Source: Tritonibacter aquimaris (lineage in GTDB: Bacteria > Pseudomonadota > Alphaproteobacteria > Rhodobacterales > Rhodobacteraceae). From it: a stretch of DNA of 64,000 nt. Every line of letters starts with the position of its first letter. Within the stretch, counting starts at the first letter, position 1. Shown here piece after piece: positions 26,298 through 34,293 of this stretch. A program made the position numbers and the translations under genes. The notes under the pieces are model-generated. The model was not told where the DNA came from. It made no database searches and worked only from the letters and a program-made list of their open reading frames with translations. The stretch spans positions 674,227 through 738,226 of the forward strand of contig NZ_WIXK01000001.1 in NCBI RefSeq assembly GCF_009617595.1, in the 5' to 3' direction.

Positions 26298-27290
26298 ATG
26301 AACATCAACCCAGCACTTTTTCCGAGCACATCACAAGGATCAACACATCGGCTTGGAGCCTTACTTTTGTCAGGTTTAGAAGAAAGTATCCAACACACCA
26401 CCATCAGTGAGGCACAAGCCCTCCGAAGGTTGAAACGGATGCGCATTGAAACCGAAATTATTAAAACACTGCTGAGGTTTTCAGACCTTAATGGCCAGAG
26501 TTCCGCGCTTCAACAGCAGCTGACGCAGCTCTTGCGGCGTTATTCAGATGGAATGAGCCGCGATCAGTATCAACGCTATTCCCACCTTGCAGGTCTTTAT
26601 GTGGAGCTGCATCACACACGATGCCAATTGGCAGTGACTTCAGACATAGATGACCCAAACCAGCGTAACGCACTGCTGTCGAAGATCGCTCAGTTACAAA
26701 AGCAGCTTGATGAGGCCATCGAGTTTCGAAACACCTGTTTGGCGGCTCAAGAACTCTGTCAGGCAAACTCATTTGAAGATTTTTGCAGGCTGCTGCCCCA
26801 GGTGCGTCTTGATCGGCTCCAGGGGCGAGCCCCGGGAAAACACTCCTGCTTCCCATTGATTTGGGCAATCTCTGCGCGTGAAAAACCACTGGAGCGGGTT
26901 CAGATGATGGTTGCTGCTGGTGCGCGCCTTGATTTGACAGATCGCCTTGGGGCAACTGTGCTGCATGAGATGGCCGCAATGAAGCGCAAAGCCGCGGTGC
27001 GATTGCCAATCCTGCGGTTTCTGAGGTTACAGGGCGCTGACCTTGAAGCGCGTGACCTAAAAGGGCGCACTCCGCTGCACATCGCGCTGGACCGCGGCAG
27101 CATAGAGGATGTGTCCTTTTTTCTGGATGCGGGGGCCCGTGTACATGAGGGGGACCTTAATACAGCCGTCCGTGAACCGGCCAAATTGCAACTGCTGCTG
27201 CGCCATATCGACCATGATGACGCCATGGTGAGCACAGCCCATGGGCTGACTGGCTGGCTGGAGGGGGAACTCTATGAGGCGCGCCAATAA
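26298..27290 (+). CDS. ankyrin-repeat protein, N-terminal part of an interrupted gene
   Basis: A 330-residue frame with a charged helical N-terminal half (about 35-160, with SKIAQLQKQLDEAIEFRNTC as coiled coil) and ankyrin-like repeats at about 185-290 (TDRLGATVLHEMAAMKRKAA and DLKGRTPLHIALDRGS). The frame ends in TAA at 27288-27290, but the same reading frame stays open through 27291-28121 with no usable ATG. The protein-like segment right after the stop resembles the end of the second half. This suggests one 608-codon gene interrupted by a single stop (CAA to TAA would be one change). No signal peptide is seen, so the product is probably cytoplasmic. Confidence 0.72.
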   Translation: MNINPALFPSTSQGSTHRLGALLLSGLEESIQHTTISEAQALRRLKRMRIETEIIKTLLRFSDLNGQSSALQQQLTQLLRRYSDGMSRDQYQRYSHLAGLYVELHHTRCQLAVTSDIDDPNQRNALLSKIAQLQKQLDEAIEFRNTCLAAQELCQANSFEDFCRLLPQVRLDRLQGRAPGKHSCFPLIWAISAREKPLERVQMMVAAGARLDLTDRLGATVLHEMAAMKRKAAVRLPILRFLRLQGADLEARDLKGRTPLHIALDRGSIEDVSFFLDAGARVHEGDLNTAVREPAKLQLLLRHIDHDDAMVSTAHGLTGWLEGELYEARQ

Positions 27291-27392
27291 GCGCAGGAGG
27301 CTATCAGAAAAGGCTACAAGGGCGCGTTTCATCAACACATTGTACGCAACCTCGAAGAAAGCCACCGGTTAATCACGGCCCTGCCGGGGCCG

Positions 27393-28121
27393 GTGTCACA
27401 GGAAACAAAACTGACCTGGGGGCAAGCGCCGGCAGCGTTTCACGCACTCAAAGCCGCTGATACGCTGCAGGCGTTTCGCGCCGCGCTCAAGCGTGTTGAC
27501 ATCACCAGCTATGATCCCGCGGGGGACCACCCGCTTCATTGGGCCATAAGGGCTGATAGTGACCGGCTGCAGCGCCTGTGGCTGATGCTATTGGCGGGGG
27601 CCTCTGCACGGGAGTGCGGAGCACAGGACGCGCCACTGCATGTGTTTGCAACAACGAAACGGCGCGATGAAAACGAACAATTCTCACTGGCACAAATGTT
27701 GGTGCAGGCGGGCGCGGACCTTGAGGGGCTGCAGCATGACGGCCTGACGCCCCTGGCCTGTGCGATACGGCAACGGGGCGTGTTTGAGGCACGGGCGTTA
27801 TTGCGGCTTGGAGCAGACCCGAATGCGACATCACCCTGCTGGATCGCTGCAAGCGATCAACAGGTCAGCGCCCCGCTGTTATTTGGCGCATCCGAAGATG
27901 TAAGGATCTTCAAAGATATGCTTGATCATGGGGCGGATCCAACCCTGTGCAGTCATCAAGGACAGTCTTTGGCTGACTATCTAGATGCGGAAATCCATCA
28001 CCTGCAAGATGAGTTGAATGATATGGGCATCTCCCAAAACCTGCGTCGTCGCCTCAAACGCAGTGCATCAGCCCTGACCAAATCGCGTGATCTGCTGCAG
28101 ACAAGGTTGGGTGGTGATTGA
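27393..28121 (+). CDS. ankyrin-repeat protein, C-terminal part of the interrupted gene
   Basis: Ankyrin-like repeats cover about 40-190 of this 242-residue frame (AGDHPLHWAIRADSDRLQRL, LQHDGLTPLACAIRQRG and ARALLRLGADPN). A helical C-terminus (LQDELNDMGISQNLRRRLKR) follows. The only start candidate is GTG 27393, with no ribosome-binding site; the frame is continuous with the gene at 26298 apart from one TAA. The two halves align with each other (LxWAI, AGA, KR, GADLE, TPL in the same order), so the locus looks like an internal tandem duplication. If translation does not read through or restart, this half is silent. Confidence 0.55.
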   Translation: MSQETKLTWGQAPAAFHALKAADTLQAFRAALKRVDITSYDPAGDHPLHWAIRADSDRLQRLWLMLLAGASARECGAQDAPLHVFATTKRRDENEQFSLAQMLVQAGADLEGLQHDGLTPLACAIRQRGVFEARALLRLGADPNATSPCWIAASDQQVSAPLLFGASEDVRIFKDMLDHGADPTLCSHQGQSLADYLDAEIHHLQDELNDMGISQNLRRRLKRSASALTKSRDLLQTRLGGD

Positions 28122-28197
28122 TTGAAACGAATGTGATTTTGCGGCTGGTGGCGAGGCGTCACACAATAAGGTACGCCCCGCAGGTAAGGTGAAGGGT

Positions 28198-28647
28198 TTA
28201 GCCTTCGATCTCGGTGATCATGTCAACGCGCTGGCCGTGGCGGCCGCCTTCGAATTCGGCGTCGAGGAAGGCGTCGACGATTTCAACCGCGAGGCTTTCG
28301 CCCACAACACGCGCGCCGATGGACAGCATATTGGCGTTGTTGTGTTCGCGGGTCATTCGGGCGGAGAACGGTTCAGAGCAGACACCGCAACGGATGCCTT
28401 TGACCTTATTGGCGGCCATCATGATGCCTTGGCCGGTGCCACACAGAATAATGCCAAGATCCGCCTCACCGGCTGCAACCGCACGTGCCGCTGCTTCGCC
28501 GTGTTTGGGGTAATGGGTGCTTTCGGGCGTTTGGGGGCCGATGTCGGACACCTCATAGCCTTTGTCAGCGATATGTTTGGCAAGGGTCTGGCGCAGATCA
28601 ATGGCGGCGTGATCGCTGGAGAGAACGATACGTTTGGCGGTGCTCAT
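28198..28647 (-). CDS. rpiB: ribose 5-phosphate isomerase B
   Basis: This 149-residue protein of the RpiB/LacAB family interconverts ribose 5-phosphate and ribulose 5-phosphate. Visible features are the start RIVLSSDHAAIDLRQTL, the active-site cysteine in GIILCGTGQGIMMAANK, and REHNNANMLSIGARVVGE with the catalytic His. The ATG at 28647 gives the usual length; the frame is open 57 bases further upstream. It is transcribed alone, converging with the ankyrin locus. Confidence 0.94.
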   Translation of the reverse strand: MSTAKRIVLSSDHAAIDLRQTLAKHIADKGYEVSDIGPQTPESTHYPKHGEAAARAVAAGEADLGIILCGTGQGIMMAANKVKGIRCGVCSEPFSARMTREHNNANMLSIGARVVGESLAVEIVDAFLDAEFEGGRHGQRVDMITEIEG

Positions 28648-28827
28648 AAGGGACTGTCCCGTGTTTGAGTGAAGATCTCTGCGCCTTAATACATCAACGC
28701 GCATGCGTCCAGTGTTTCGCGCCCGCGGCCCTCACAGCTTCGTTAATATCCAGAATTTCAAAACCTGCTATGAGACACATATTCACAATATCCTATTTGA
28801 TTGAAATCTCTAAGGTTAGGGAAGCTT

Positions 28828-29661
28828 ATGACTCCTTCTTTGAAATGGGCGGTTGCGCTTTGGCTTGGGGCGGCATCAATGTCGCAGGCGGCAACCGTTG
28901 TCGCGGGCAACAGCACCGCAATCGCGCCAAATTCATCCAGCTGGGCATGGGACGGCACTGAACACGCAGAACTGCGCGCCGCGCTGGAAGACGGTGCAAA
29001 TTTTGGTCCAGCCGGACGCGACACCAGTGATACCATCACAACCGTTGATCTTGTCAGCGCGGATGCTGCCAGCCTCGCGGGTGTTGATATCTTTGTCAGC
29101 TCCTGGTGGCGTGATGTTCAATCTGCTCCGTTTGAGGCAGATATTGTTGAGTGGTTCCTGGCGGGTGGTGATCTTTTGTTGTTGCAGGACGGCACAGACC
29201 GGGATGGGATTTCAACCCGGTTGGGGTTTGAAACCATCGGCGGGGGCGCGGGGCAAAATACCGTATCGGGCGTATTGGCCAACGGCCCACATGGCGTGGT
29301 GACCGAGGTGAGCCAGGCCGGTTCATTCGGCCGTTTTGACAATGATGTAATCACCGGGCTTGGCGGTGAGATCTTTGCCCAGAATTCAAATGGGCAAGCC
29401 ACAATTGTCGGATTTGCGGAAGGTGCGTTTGGTGCCACCTCGGGTCGCCTTTTGGCCTTTGCGGATGTGGATCTGATTTCGGGCAACTTTGGTGGTGCGG
29501 ATTTTGACCCATTGAATGCAAAAGGCACTTTGGCGCTCAACGCGTTTTCCTTCTTGCAAGCGGATGCGGCCATTGCGCCGGTGCCCCTGCCCGCGGGTCT
29601 GCCGCTGATGGTCGCGGGGCTTGGTGGGCTCGCGTTCATTCGGCGTCGTCGCCGGCGCTAA
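28828..29661 (+). CDS. VPLPA-CTERM sorting domain protein with amidotransferase-like fold
   Basis: This 277-residue secreted protein has a signal peptide (MTPSLKWAVALWLGAASMSQA) and a C-terminal sorting signal, VPLPAGLPLMVAGLGGLAFI followed by RRRRRR. The middle has an alternating alpha/beta pattern (GVDIFVSSWWRDV, FLAGGDLLLLQDGTDRDG and SGRLLAFADVDLISG) like the class I glutamine amidotransferase/ThuA fold; no catalytic Cys is apparent. ATG 28828, after AGGGAAG, is preferred over an in-frame TTG at 28801. It would be exported and anchored by an exosortase encoded elsewhere. Confidence 0.85.
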   Translation: MTPSLKWAVALWLGAASMSQAATVVAGNSTAIAPNSSSWAWDGTEHAELRAALEDGANFGPAGRDTSDTITTVDLVSADAASLAGVDIFVSSWWRDVQSAPFEADIVEWFLAGGDLLLLQDGTDRDGISTRLGFETIGGGAGQNTVSGVLANGPHGVVTEVSQAGSFGRFDNDVITGLGGEIFAQNSNGQATIVGFAEGAFGATSGRLLAFADVDLISGNFGGADFDPLNAKGTLALNAFSFLQADAAIAPVPLPAGLPLMVAGLGGLAFIRRRRRR

Positions 29662-29670
29662 AGACAGATA

Positions 29671-29700
29671 CGGCCCCGATTGTCTCGGGGCCGCCATTTA
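29671..29700 (+). terminator. Rho-independent terminator
   Basis: A perfect 9-bp stem (CGGCCCCGA 29671-29679 with TCGGGGCCG 29685-29693) around TTGTC is followed by an AT-rich tail. It lies 10 bases after the CTERM gene stop. Confidence 0.75.
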
Positions 29701-29727
29701 TTATTGCACGCTATGCCATCAGGCCCG

Positions 29728-29823
29728 TCAGGCGGGCGTGATCCAGTAGATCAGCGCAATCACAATCGGCAGCAGTAAAACAACAAAAGCCGCCACCAAG
29801 AGGATGAGAAACTTTCGGTTCAT
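29728..29823 (-). CDS. 31-residue single-pass membrane peptide
   Basis: A very short ORF, MNRKFLILLVAAFVVLLLPI and onward to IYWITPA. Basic residues at the N-terminus are followed by about 22 hydrophobic residues, an inner-membrane anchor pattern. A GGGAGAG ribosome-binding site lies 9 bases before the ATG. It begins 62 bases after the mltG stop on the same strand and so could be the last cistron of that transcript. No family recognised. The start is bracketed by a 14-bp inverted repeat (29785-29856). Confidence 0.55.
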   Translation of the reverse strand: MNRKFLILLVAAFVVLLLPIVIALIYWITPA

Positions 29824-29856
29824 GGATCGTTTCTCTCCCTGCTGGTGGCGGCTTTT
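29785..29856 (-). repeat. 14-bp perfect inverted repeat around the mini-ORF start
   Basis: AAAAGCCGCCACCA at 29785-29798 and TGGTGGCGGCTTTT at 29843-29856, separated by 44 bases. On the minus strand one arm is the leader of the 31-residue ORF and the other is its codons 9-13. The ribosome-binding site and start codon would sit in the loop. On the plus strand the second arm is followed by extra Ts, so a terminator role for plus-strand transcripts is also possible. Confidence 0.6.
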
Positions 29857-29885
29857 TTAGTCATGGCCAGATCTGTTGTTCTGGC

Positions 29886-31040
29886 TCAGTTGTTTTGACG
29901 CTGCGCCTCGATTGCGCGCCATTTGGCGACATTGGCGTTATGTTCAGCCAAGGTCTCCGCAAAAGCATGCCCACCGGTGCCATCGGCCACAAAGAAGATG
30001 TAGGGCGTTGTGTCCGGGTTTACCGCCGCTTCCAGCGAAGCCAGACCGGGGTTGGCGATGGGCGTTGGGGGCAGCGCGTCGATCACATAGGTGTTCCAGG
30101 GCGTCGCCCGGCGCAGCTCGCTTTGACGCAGGCCACGGCCCAACACGCCTTCGCCCTTGGTGATGCCATAGATCACCGTGGGGTCGGTTTGCAGACGCAT
30201 GCCGCGGTTCAGACGGTTGGTAAAGACAGACGCCACCTGACGGCGTTCAGCCGCGACACCGGTTTCTTTTTCGATGATGGACGCAAGGATCAGCATTTCC
30301 TCGGGCGTGGTCACGGCCGCATCCGGCGCACGGGCGGACCATGCCGCAATGATGCGTTCCTGTTGGCGCTGCACCATGTCATTCAGCACGCTGGCGCGTG
30401 TGGTGCCTGGACGCACCTCATAGCTGTCGGGCGCAAGCGTGCCTTCGGCCGGGCGTTCGCCGGTTTCGCCATCCAGCACCTCAAGCGATTTCAGCGCTTC
30501 GACCACCTGCCAGCTGGTCACACCCTCAGCAAGGGCAATGCGGTAGCGAGTGTCAGATTGGGCGCGCACACGGGTGTATTCCGCAGGCGTGTCTTCAACA
30601 CCGGGCTGGAACTCGGCCTTTTCCACAAAACGGTTGGTGGCCGGATCCAGTTCGCGCACTTCAGCGATCACGCGGGTGACACCCACGCGGTAAACCACCT
30701 CGGTGCCGCAGGTTGAGGCACCGCCACGGGTGATCTGATCGGTGATGCCCGCCATGGTGGCACCGGGTTCAACCAGATAGCTGCCCGCCTTCAGCAGGTG
30801 GGTTTTCTCGTTGTATTTGGCCCCGATGCGAAAGATGGGCGCAGAGCTGACCGCGCCCTCGTCTGCGAGTTTTTCGCTGACGCGGGTCAGGTTGGTGCCC
30901 CGTTCCACCCGCAGGCAGATGGCAGCCTCCAGCGGGCCGTCAGAGGTGTATTGCGACTTACCCCAAAGAATGACGCCGCCCACAAGGAACAGCGCCACAA
31001 CCAGTAAGGTAACCATATTGGAGGCCAGGCTACGCCACAT
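29886..31040 (-). CDS. mltG: endolytic murein transglycosylase MltG
   Basis: This 384-residue YceG-like protein has a single N-terminal membrane anchor (about 7-27: ASNMVTLLVVALFLVGGVIL) and a LysM-like region. The catalytic domain contains EMLILASIIEKETG with the active-site glutamate, FTNRLNRGMRLQTDPTVIYG and NTYVIDALPPTPIANPG. It cuts nascent glycan strands and sets glycan length. The start codon directly abuts the fabF stop (31040/31041), so it is translated from the fab transcript; the fabF-mltG order matches fab loci of other bacteria. Confidence 0.95.
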   Translation of the reverse strand: MWRSLASNMVTLLVVALFLVGGVILWGKSQYTSDGPLEAAICLRVERGTNLTRVSEKLADEGAVSSAPIFRIGAKYNEKTHLLKAGSYLVEPGATMAGITDQITRGGASTCGTEVVYRVGVTRVIAEVRELDPATNRFVEKAEFQPGVEDTPAEYTRVRAQSDTRYRIALAEGVTSWQVVEALKSLEVLDGETGERPAEGTLAPDSYEVRPGTTRASVLNDMVQRQQERIIAAWSARAPDAAVTTPEEMLILASIIEKETGVAAERRQVASVFTNRLNRGMRLQTDPTVIYGITKGEGVLGRGLRQSELRRATPWNTYVIDALPPTPIANPGLASLEAAVNPDTTPYIFFVADGTGGHAFAETLAEHNANVAKWRAIEAQRQNN

Positions 31041-32306
31041 TTATTTGGTCTTCCCAAAGATCACAGAGGCATTGGTGCCACCAAAACCAAAGGAGTTGGA
31101 CAGCGCCACCTCAATCTTGCGTTCGCGTTTCGCGTTGGGGGCAAGATCAACCGGGGTTTCCACCGCCGGGTTGTCGAGGTTGATGGTGGGCGGGGCCACC
31201 TGATCACGGATCGCCAGGATCGAGAAGATCGCCTCAATCGCGCCCGCTGCACCCAGAAGGTGACCGGTTGCGGATTTGGTCGACGACATGGTGACGTTTG
31301 GCGCGTGATCGCCCAGCAGCCGTTCCACCGCACCCAGTTCAATGGTGTCAGCCATTGTGGAGGTGCCGTGCGCGTTGATGTAATCAATCGCTGTCGCGTC
31401 AAGGCCAGCACTGCGCAGGGCTGCGGTCATCGAACGCTCTGCGCCATCGCCATCCTCAGATGGGGCGGTGATGTGGTAGGCGTCGCCAGACATGCCGTAA
31501 CCCAGCACCTCGGCGTAGATCTTGGCACCACGGGCAACCGCGTGGTCATAGTCTTCGAGCACAACAACACCTGCGCCCTCACCCATGACAAAACCATCAC
31601 GATCCGCATCATAGGGGCGCGAGGCTTTCTTGGGATCATCGGCGTATTTGGTCGACAGCGCCTTACAGGCGTTAAAGCCCGCAATGCCGATTTCGCAGAT
31701 CGCCGCCTCAGCGCCACCTGCAACCATAACCTCGGCTTCGCCTGCACGGATGATACGGGCCGCATCACCAATGGCGTGGGCACCGGTGGAACAGGCGGTC
31801 ACAACCGAGTGGTTCGGGCCTTTGAAACCATGACGGATCGACACCTGACCAGAGATCAGGTTGATCAGCGCGCCGGGGATAAAGAACGGCGACACACGGC
31901 GCGGGCCTTTTTCCTGGATCATCACCGCAGTGTCGGCAATCGAGCTGAGGCCACCAATGCCAGAGCCGATCATCACACCGGTGCGCAGACGGCTTTCTTC
32001 GTCTTCTGGGGTCCAATCCGCATCCTTGACGGCCATTTCCGCTGCGGCGATGCCATAGAGGATGAAATCATCGATCTTCTTCTGATCTTTCTTGATCACC
32101 CAGTCATCGGGGTTGAAGGTGGCATCCGATCCATCACCACGGGTCACTTCGCAGGCGTAGGTGGTGGTAACGCCGCTTTTTTCCGTATCAAACAATGTAA
32201 TCGGGCCAGCACCGGACTGCCCGTCCAACAGGCGGGACCATGTCTCTTCGACGCCGCTTGCAAGCGGTGTCACCAAGCCCAATCCGGTCACAACTACTCG
32301 ACGCAT
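31041..32306 (-). CDS. fabF: beta-ketoacyl-ACP synthase II
   Basis: This 421-residue KAS II enzyme elongates acyl-ACP with malonyl-ACP. The catalytic triad is visible: Cys172 in VVTACSTGAHAIG, His313 in YINAHGTSTMAD and His349 in SATGHLLGAAG. ATG 32306, following AAGGAGAG by 6 bases, starts the conserved MRRVVVTGLG; the open frame 159 bases further upstream is not supported. mltG follows without a gap. A 667-base gap separates it from acpP, so it probably has its own promoter. Confidence 0.97.
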   Translation of the reverse strand: MRRVVVTGLGLVTPLASGVEETWSRLLDGQSGAGPITLFDTEKSGVTTTYACEVTRGDGSDATFNPDDWVIKKDQKKIDDFILYGIAAAEMAVKDADWTPEDEESRLRTGVMIGSGIGGLSSIADTAVMIQEKGPRRVSPFFIPGALINLISGQVSIRHGFKGPNHSVVTACSTGAHAIGDAARIIRAGEAEVMVAGGAEAAICEIGIAGFNACKALSTKYADDPKKASRPYDADRDGFVMGEGAGVVVLEDYDHAVARGAKIYAEVLGYGMSGDAYHITAPSEDGDGAERSMTAALRSAGLDATAIDYINAHGTSTMADTIELGAVERLLGDHAPNVTMSSTKSATGHLLGAAGAIEAIFSILAIRDQVAPPTINLDNPAVETPVDLAPNAKRERKIEVALSNSFGFGGTNASVIFGKTK

Positions 32307-32912
32307 TCTTTGCTCTCCTTCGCCTCGGCAAATACCGAACTCAAATAGCTTGGAACAGGGCGCGAACGCAAGTGGGGGGCTTAACCAATTGGCAAAACCT
32401 GCCACCTTTGAAATTTTATCGATAGTTTTCTGTTTTAATTCATATTTTGAGAGACATTCCCGCAAGGGTTGTGCATAGTAACGATATAACTACCTCACAT
32501 ACTGCCCATATTGGTTCCACGGGCAGAATTCGCAGGTTGGTGTTCCCCTACTCCAACCTGCACTCTCCCGGAAATTATAGATTAGCCTATTGATTCCCTT
32601 CGCAGTTATGGGCTGTGCAGATCTGCGTTTCCCCCTTGGGTGATGGTCTAGCGTGCGCTGTGCCAGCATGTCGGCTGGTACGGTGGCTGATACATTGTCT
32701 GGCACGGTGGCTGGGCGACGGGCCTATCTTCGGGCGGTCGAACGGGGCGATCATACAGGCCACGGCTGGCAGTGATATCCGGACAAGGTCAGGTCGCAGC
32801 AACCTGAGCCTGCGAATTGGCAGAGGCTGATCTGACAGGCTGCACCGAACAAAACTCTACAAGGGTCTGCGATTCTTCCGGCTCTGGTGCAATCGCTGGT
32901 TGGCGCGCGCAT
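32307..32912. other. intergenic region between acpP and fabF
   Basis: About 600 bases with no supported gene. It contains a 9-bp perfect stem (GCAGGTTGG 32532-32540 with CCAACCTGC 32553-32561). It also has two near-identical 15-mers, CTGGTACGGTGGCTG at 32675 and CTGGCACGGTGGCTG at 32699. The fabF promoter should lie here. Short open frames on both strands lack ribosome-binding sites and family signals. Confidence 0.5.
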
Positions 32913-32944
32913 AAAAAAAGGCGCTGCCCTATGAGGACAGCGCC
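32913..32944 (-). terminator. Rho-independent terminator of acpP
   Basis: On the minus strand GGCGCTGTCC pairs with GGGCAGCGCC (32920-32944 region) and is followed by seven Ts. It begins 30 bases after the acpP stop. Confidence 0.9.
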
Positions 32945-32973
32945 AATGACGTGGATCTGATGATCCGCGAAAC

Positions 32974-33207
32974 TTAGGAAGCTTCGGTGATGAACTTCAC
33001 TGCGTCGCCAAAGGTCTGAATGGTTTCAGCCGCGTCGTCAGGGATTTCGATGCCGAACTCTTCTTCGAACGCCATAACCAGCTCAACGGTGTCCAGGCTG
33101 TCTGCGCCCAGATCATCGATAAAGGACGCGTTTTCGGTCACTTTATCTTCTTCAACACCCAGGTGCTCTACAACGATCTTTTTTACGCGGTCTGCGACGT
33201 CGCTCAT
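32974..33207 (-). CDS. acpP: acyl carrier protein
   Basis: This 77-residue acidic helical protein carries growing fatty acids on a phosphopantetheine arm. The attachment serine is Ser37 in [20 protein letters not shown]. Length and composition are those of canonical ACP. The gene lies between fabG and fabF, has its own terminator and is likely transcribed at a high level from a promoter in the 331-base upstream gap. Confidence 0.97.
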   Translation of the reverse strand: MSDVADRVKKIVVEHLGVEEDKVTENASFIDDLGADSLDTVELVMAFEEEFGIEIPDDAAETIQTFGDAVKFITEAS

Positions 33208-33538
33208 GTCTATTCCTCGTTTGTCAGGGCTATTGCCCGGTTTTTGCCGTCGCCCGATCGGGATGGCTTAGGTTTGCCCGATCCGGGCAGGTGGCCCCCC
33301 GGTTGGGGGATGTCCCATATGCCATTTTCATGGATATGGTCACGAATATGCGCCGCCCTATAACATAGTCTTTGGCAGACGCAAATGTTTTCACTCGGTT
33401 AATCACTCTATTCCGCTACGGTGCGAAACATCGCCTGCTGGGCAAGATGGCTATGGCACCTGGTAAACACAAGCCCCGATCTGCGTTTTGACAGCTGTCA
33501 AACATCGGGACCCGTGCAAATTCAGACGCCTGCAGCCA
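33208..33538. other. intergenic region upstream of acpP
   Basis: No gene is seen. On the minus strand TTGCGT and TTATAG, 15 bases apart (about 33361-33386), are a possible acpP promoter. Two related 11-mers, GCCCGATCGGG and GCCCGATCCGG, occur at about 33252 and 33277. A 16-bp palindrome is listed separately. Confidence 0.45.
33487..33502. promoter_or_regulatory. 16-bp perfect palindrome, possible operator
   Basis: TTTGACAGCTGTCAAA is a perfect palindrome in the gap between fabG and acpP, 36 bases after the fabG stop. It contains a TTGACA hexamer on each strand, so a regulator bound here could mask a promoter. It has no T tract and so is not a terminator. Confidence 0.4.
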
Positions 33539-34276
33539 TCACAGCATCGCCATGCCACCGTTTACGTGCAGCGTGGTGCCGGTGATATAGCCTGCTTCCT
33601 GTGAGGCCAGATAAAGCACAGCCGAGGCGATTTCTTCAGAACCACCCATGCGACCTGCGGGGATCTGGGTGAGGATGGCCTCTTTTTGCTTATCATTGAG
33701 CTTCTCGGTCATTGCGGTGGCAATGAAACCCGGCGCAACGGCGTTGACGGTAATGCCACGGTTTGCCACCTCATAGGCGAGCGATTTGGACATGCCCACC
33801 ATGCCAGCCTTGGCCGCCGCATAGTTGGCCTGCCCCGGATTGCCGGTTGCACCCACAACAGATGAGATATTCACGATGCGGCCCCAGCGCGCTTTCATCA
33901 TGCCGCGCAATACGCCACGGCACAGGCGCATGGTTGAGGTCAGGTTCACGTCCAGAACGCTTTGCCATTCCTCATCTTTCATCCGCATGAACAGGTTGTC
34001 GCGGGTGATGCCTGCGTTGTTCACCAGAATATCAACCGAGCCCATCGCCTCAGCTGCCTGTTTTGGCAGCGCCTCAACCGCATCAGAATCGGACAGGTTG
34101 CAGGTCACAACATGGGCCCGCTCGCCAAGCTCAGCTGCCAGTGCCTGCAGCGGGGCTTCGCGGGTGCCTGAGAGCGCAACGGTCGCCCCCGCTGCGTGGA
34201 GCGCGCGTGCGATGTCACCACCGATGCCGCCGGACGCGCCGGTCACCAGCGCATTTTTCCCAGTAAGATCAAACAT
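33539..34276 (-). CDS. fabG: 3-oxoacyl-ACP reductase
   Basis: This 245-residue short-chain dehydrogenase reduces beta-ketoacyl-ACP with NADPH. It shows the cofactor loop TGASGGIG (residues 12-19), NNAGITRDNLFMRM, and the catalytic Ser139, Tyr152 and Lys156 (YAAAKAG). The C-terminal GYITGTTLHVNGGMAML is typical of FabG. It follows the small lipoprotein gene by 17 bases and fabD upstream, so fabD, the lipoprotein gene and fabG form an operon. Confidence 0.97.
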   Translation of the reverse strand: MFDLTGKNALVTGASGGIGGDIARALHAAGATVALSGTREAPLQALAAELGERAHVVTCNLSDSDAVEALPKQAAEAMGSVDILVNNAGITRDNLFMRMKDEEWQSVLDVNLTSTMRLCRGVLRGMMKARWGRIVNISSVVGATGNPGQANYAAAKAGMVGMSKSLAYEVANRGITVNAVAPGFIATAMTEKLNDKQKEAILTQIPAGRMGGSEEIASAVLYLASQEAGYITGTTLHVNGGMAML

Positions 34277-34293
34277 GTTTCTGCCCTTTTGGC

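Noticed and set aside
27274..27372. A 32-residue basic frame (MRRANKRRRL...) overlapping the break between the ankyrin frames
   Set aside because: Out of frame with both ankyrin halves. Codon pattern looks random and the in-frame continuity of the ankyrin gene explains the region better.
32615..32830. Short frames between acpP and fabF on both strands
   Set aside because: No ribosome-binding site, no homology recognised and unusual residue composition.
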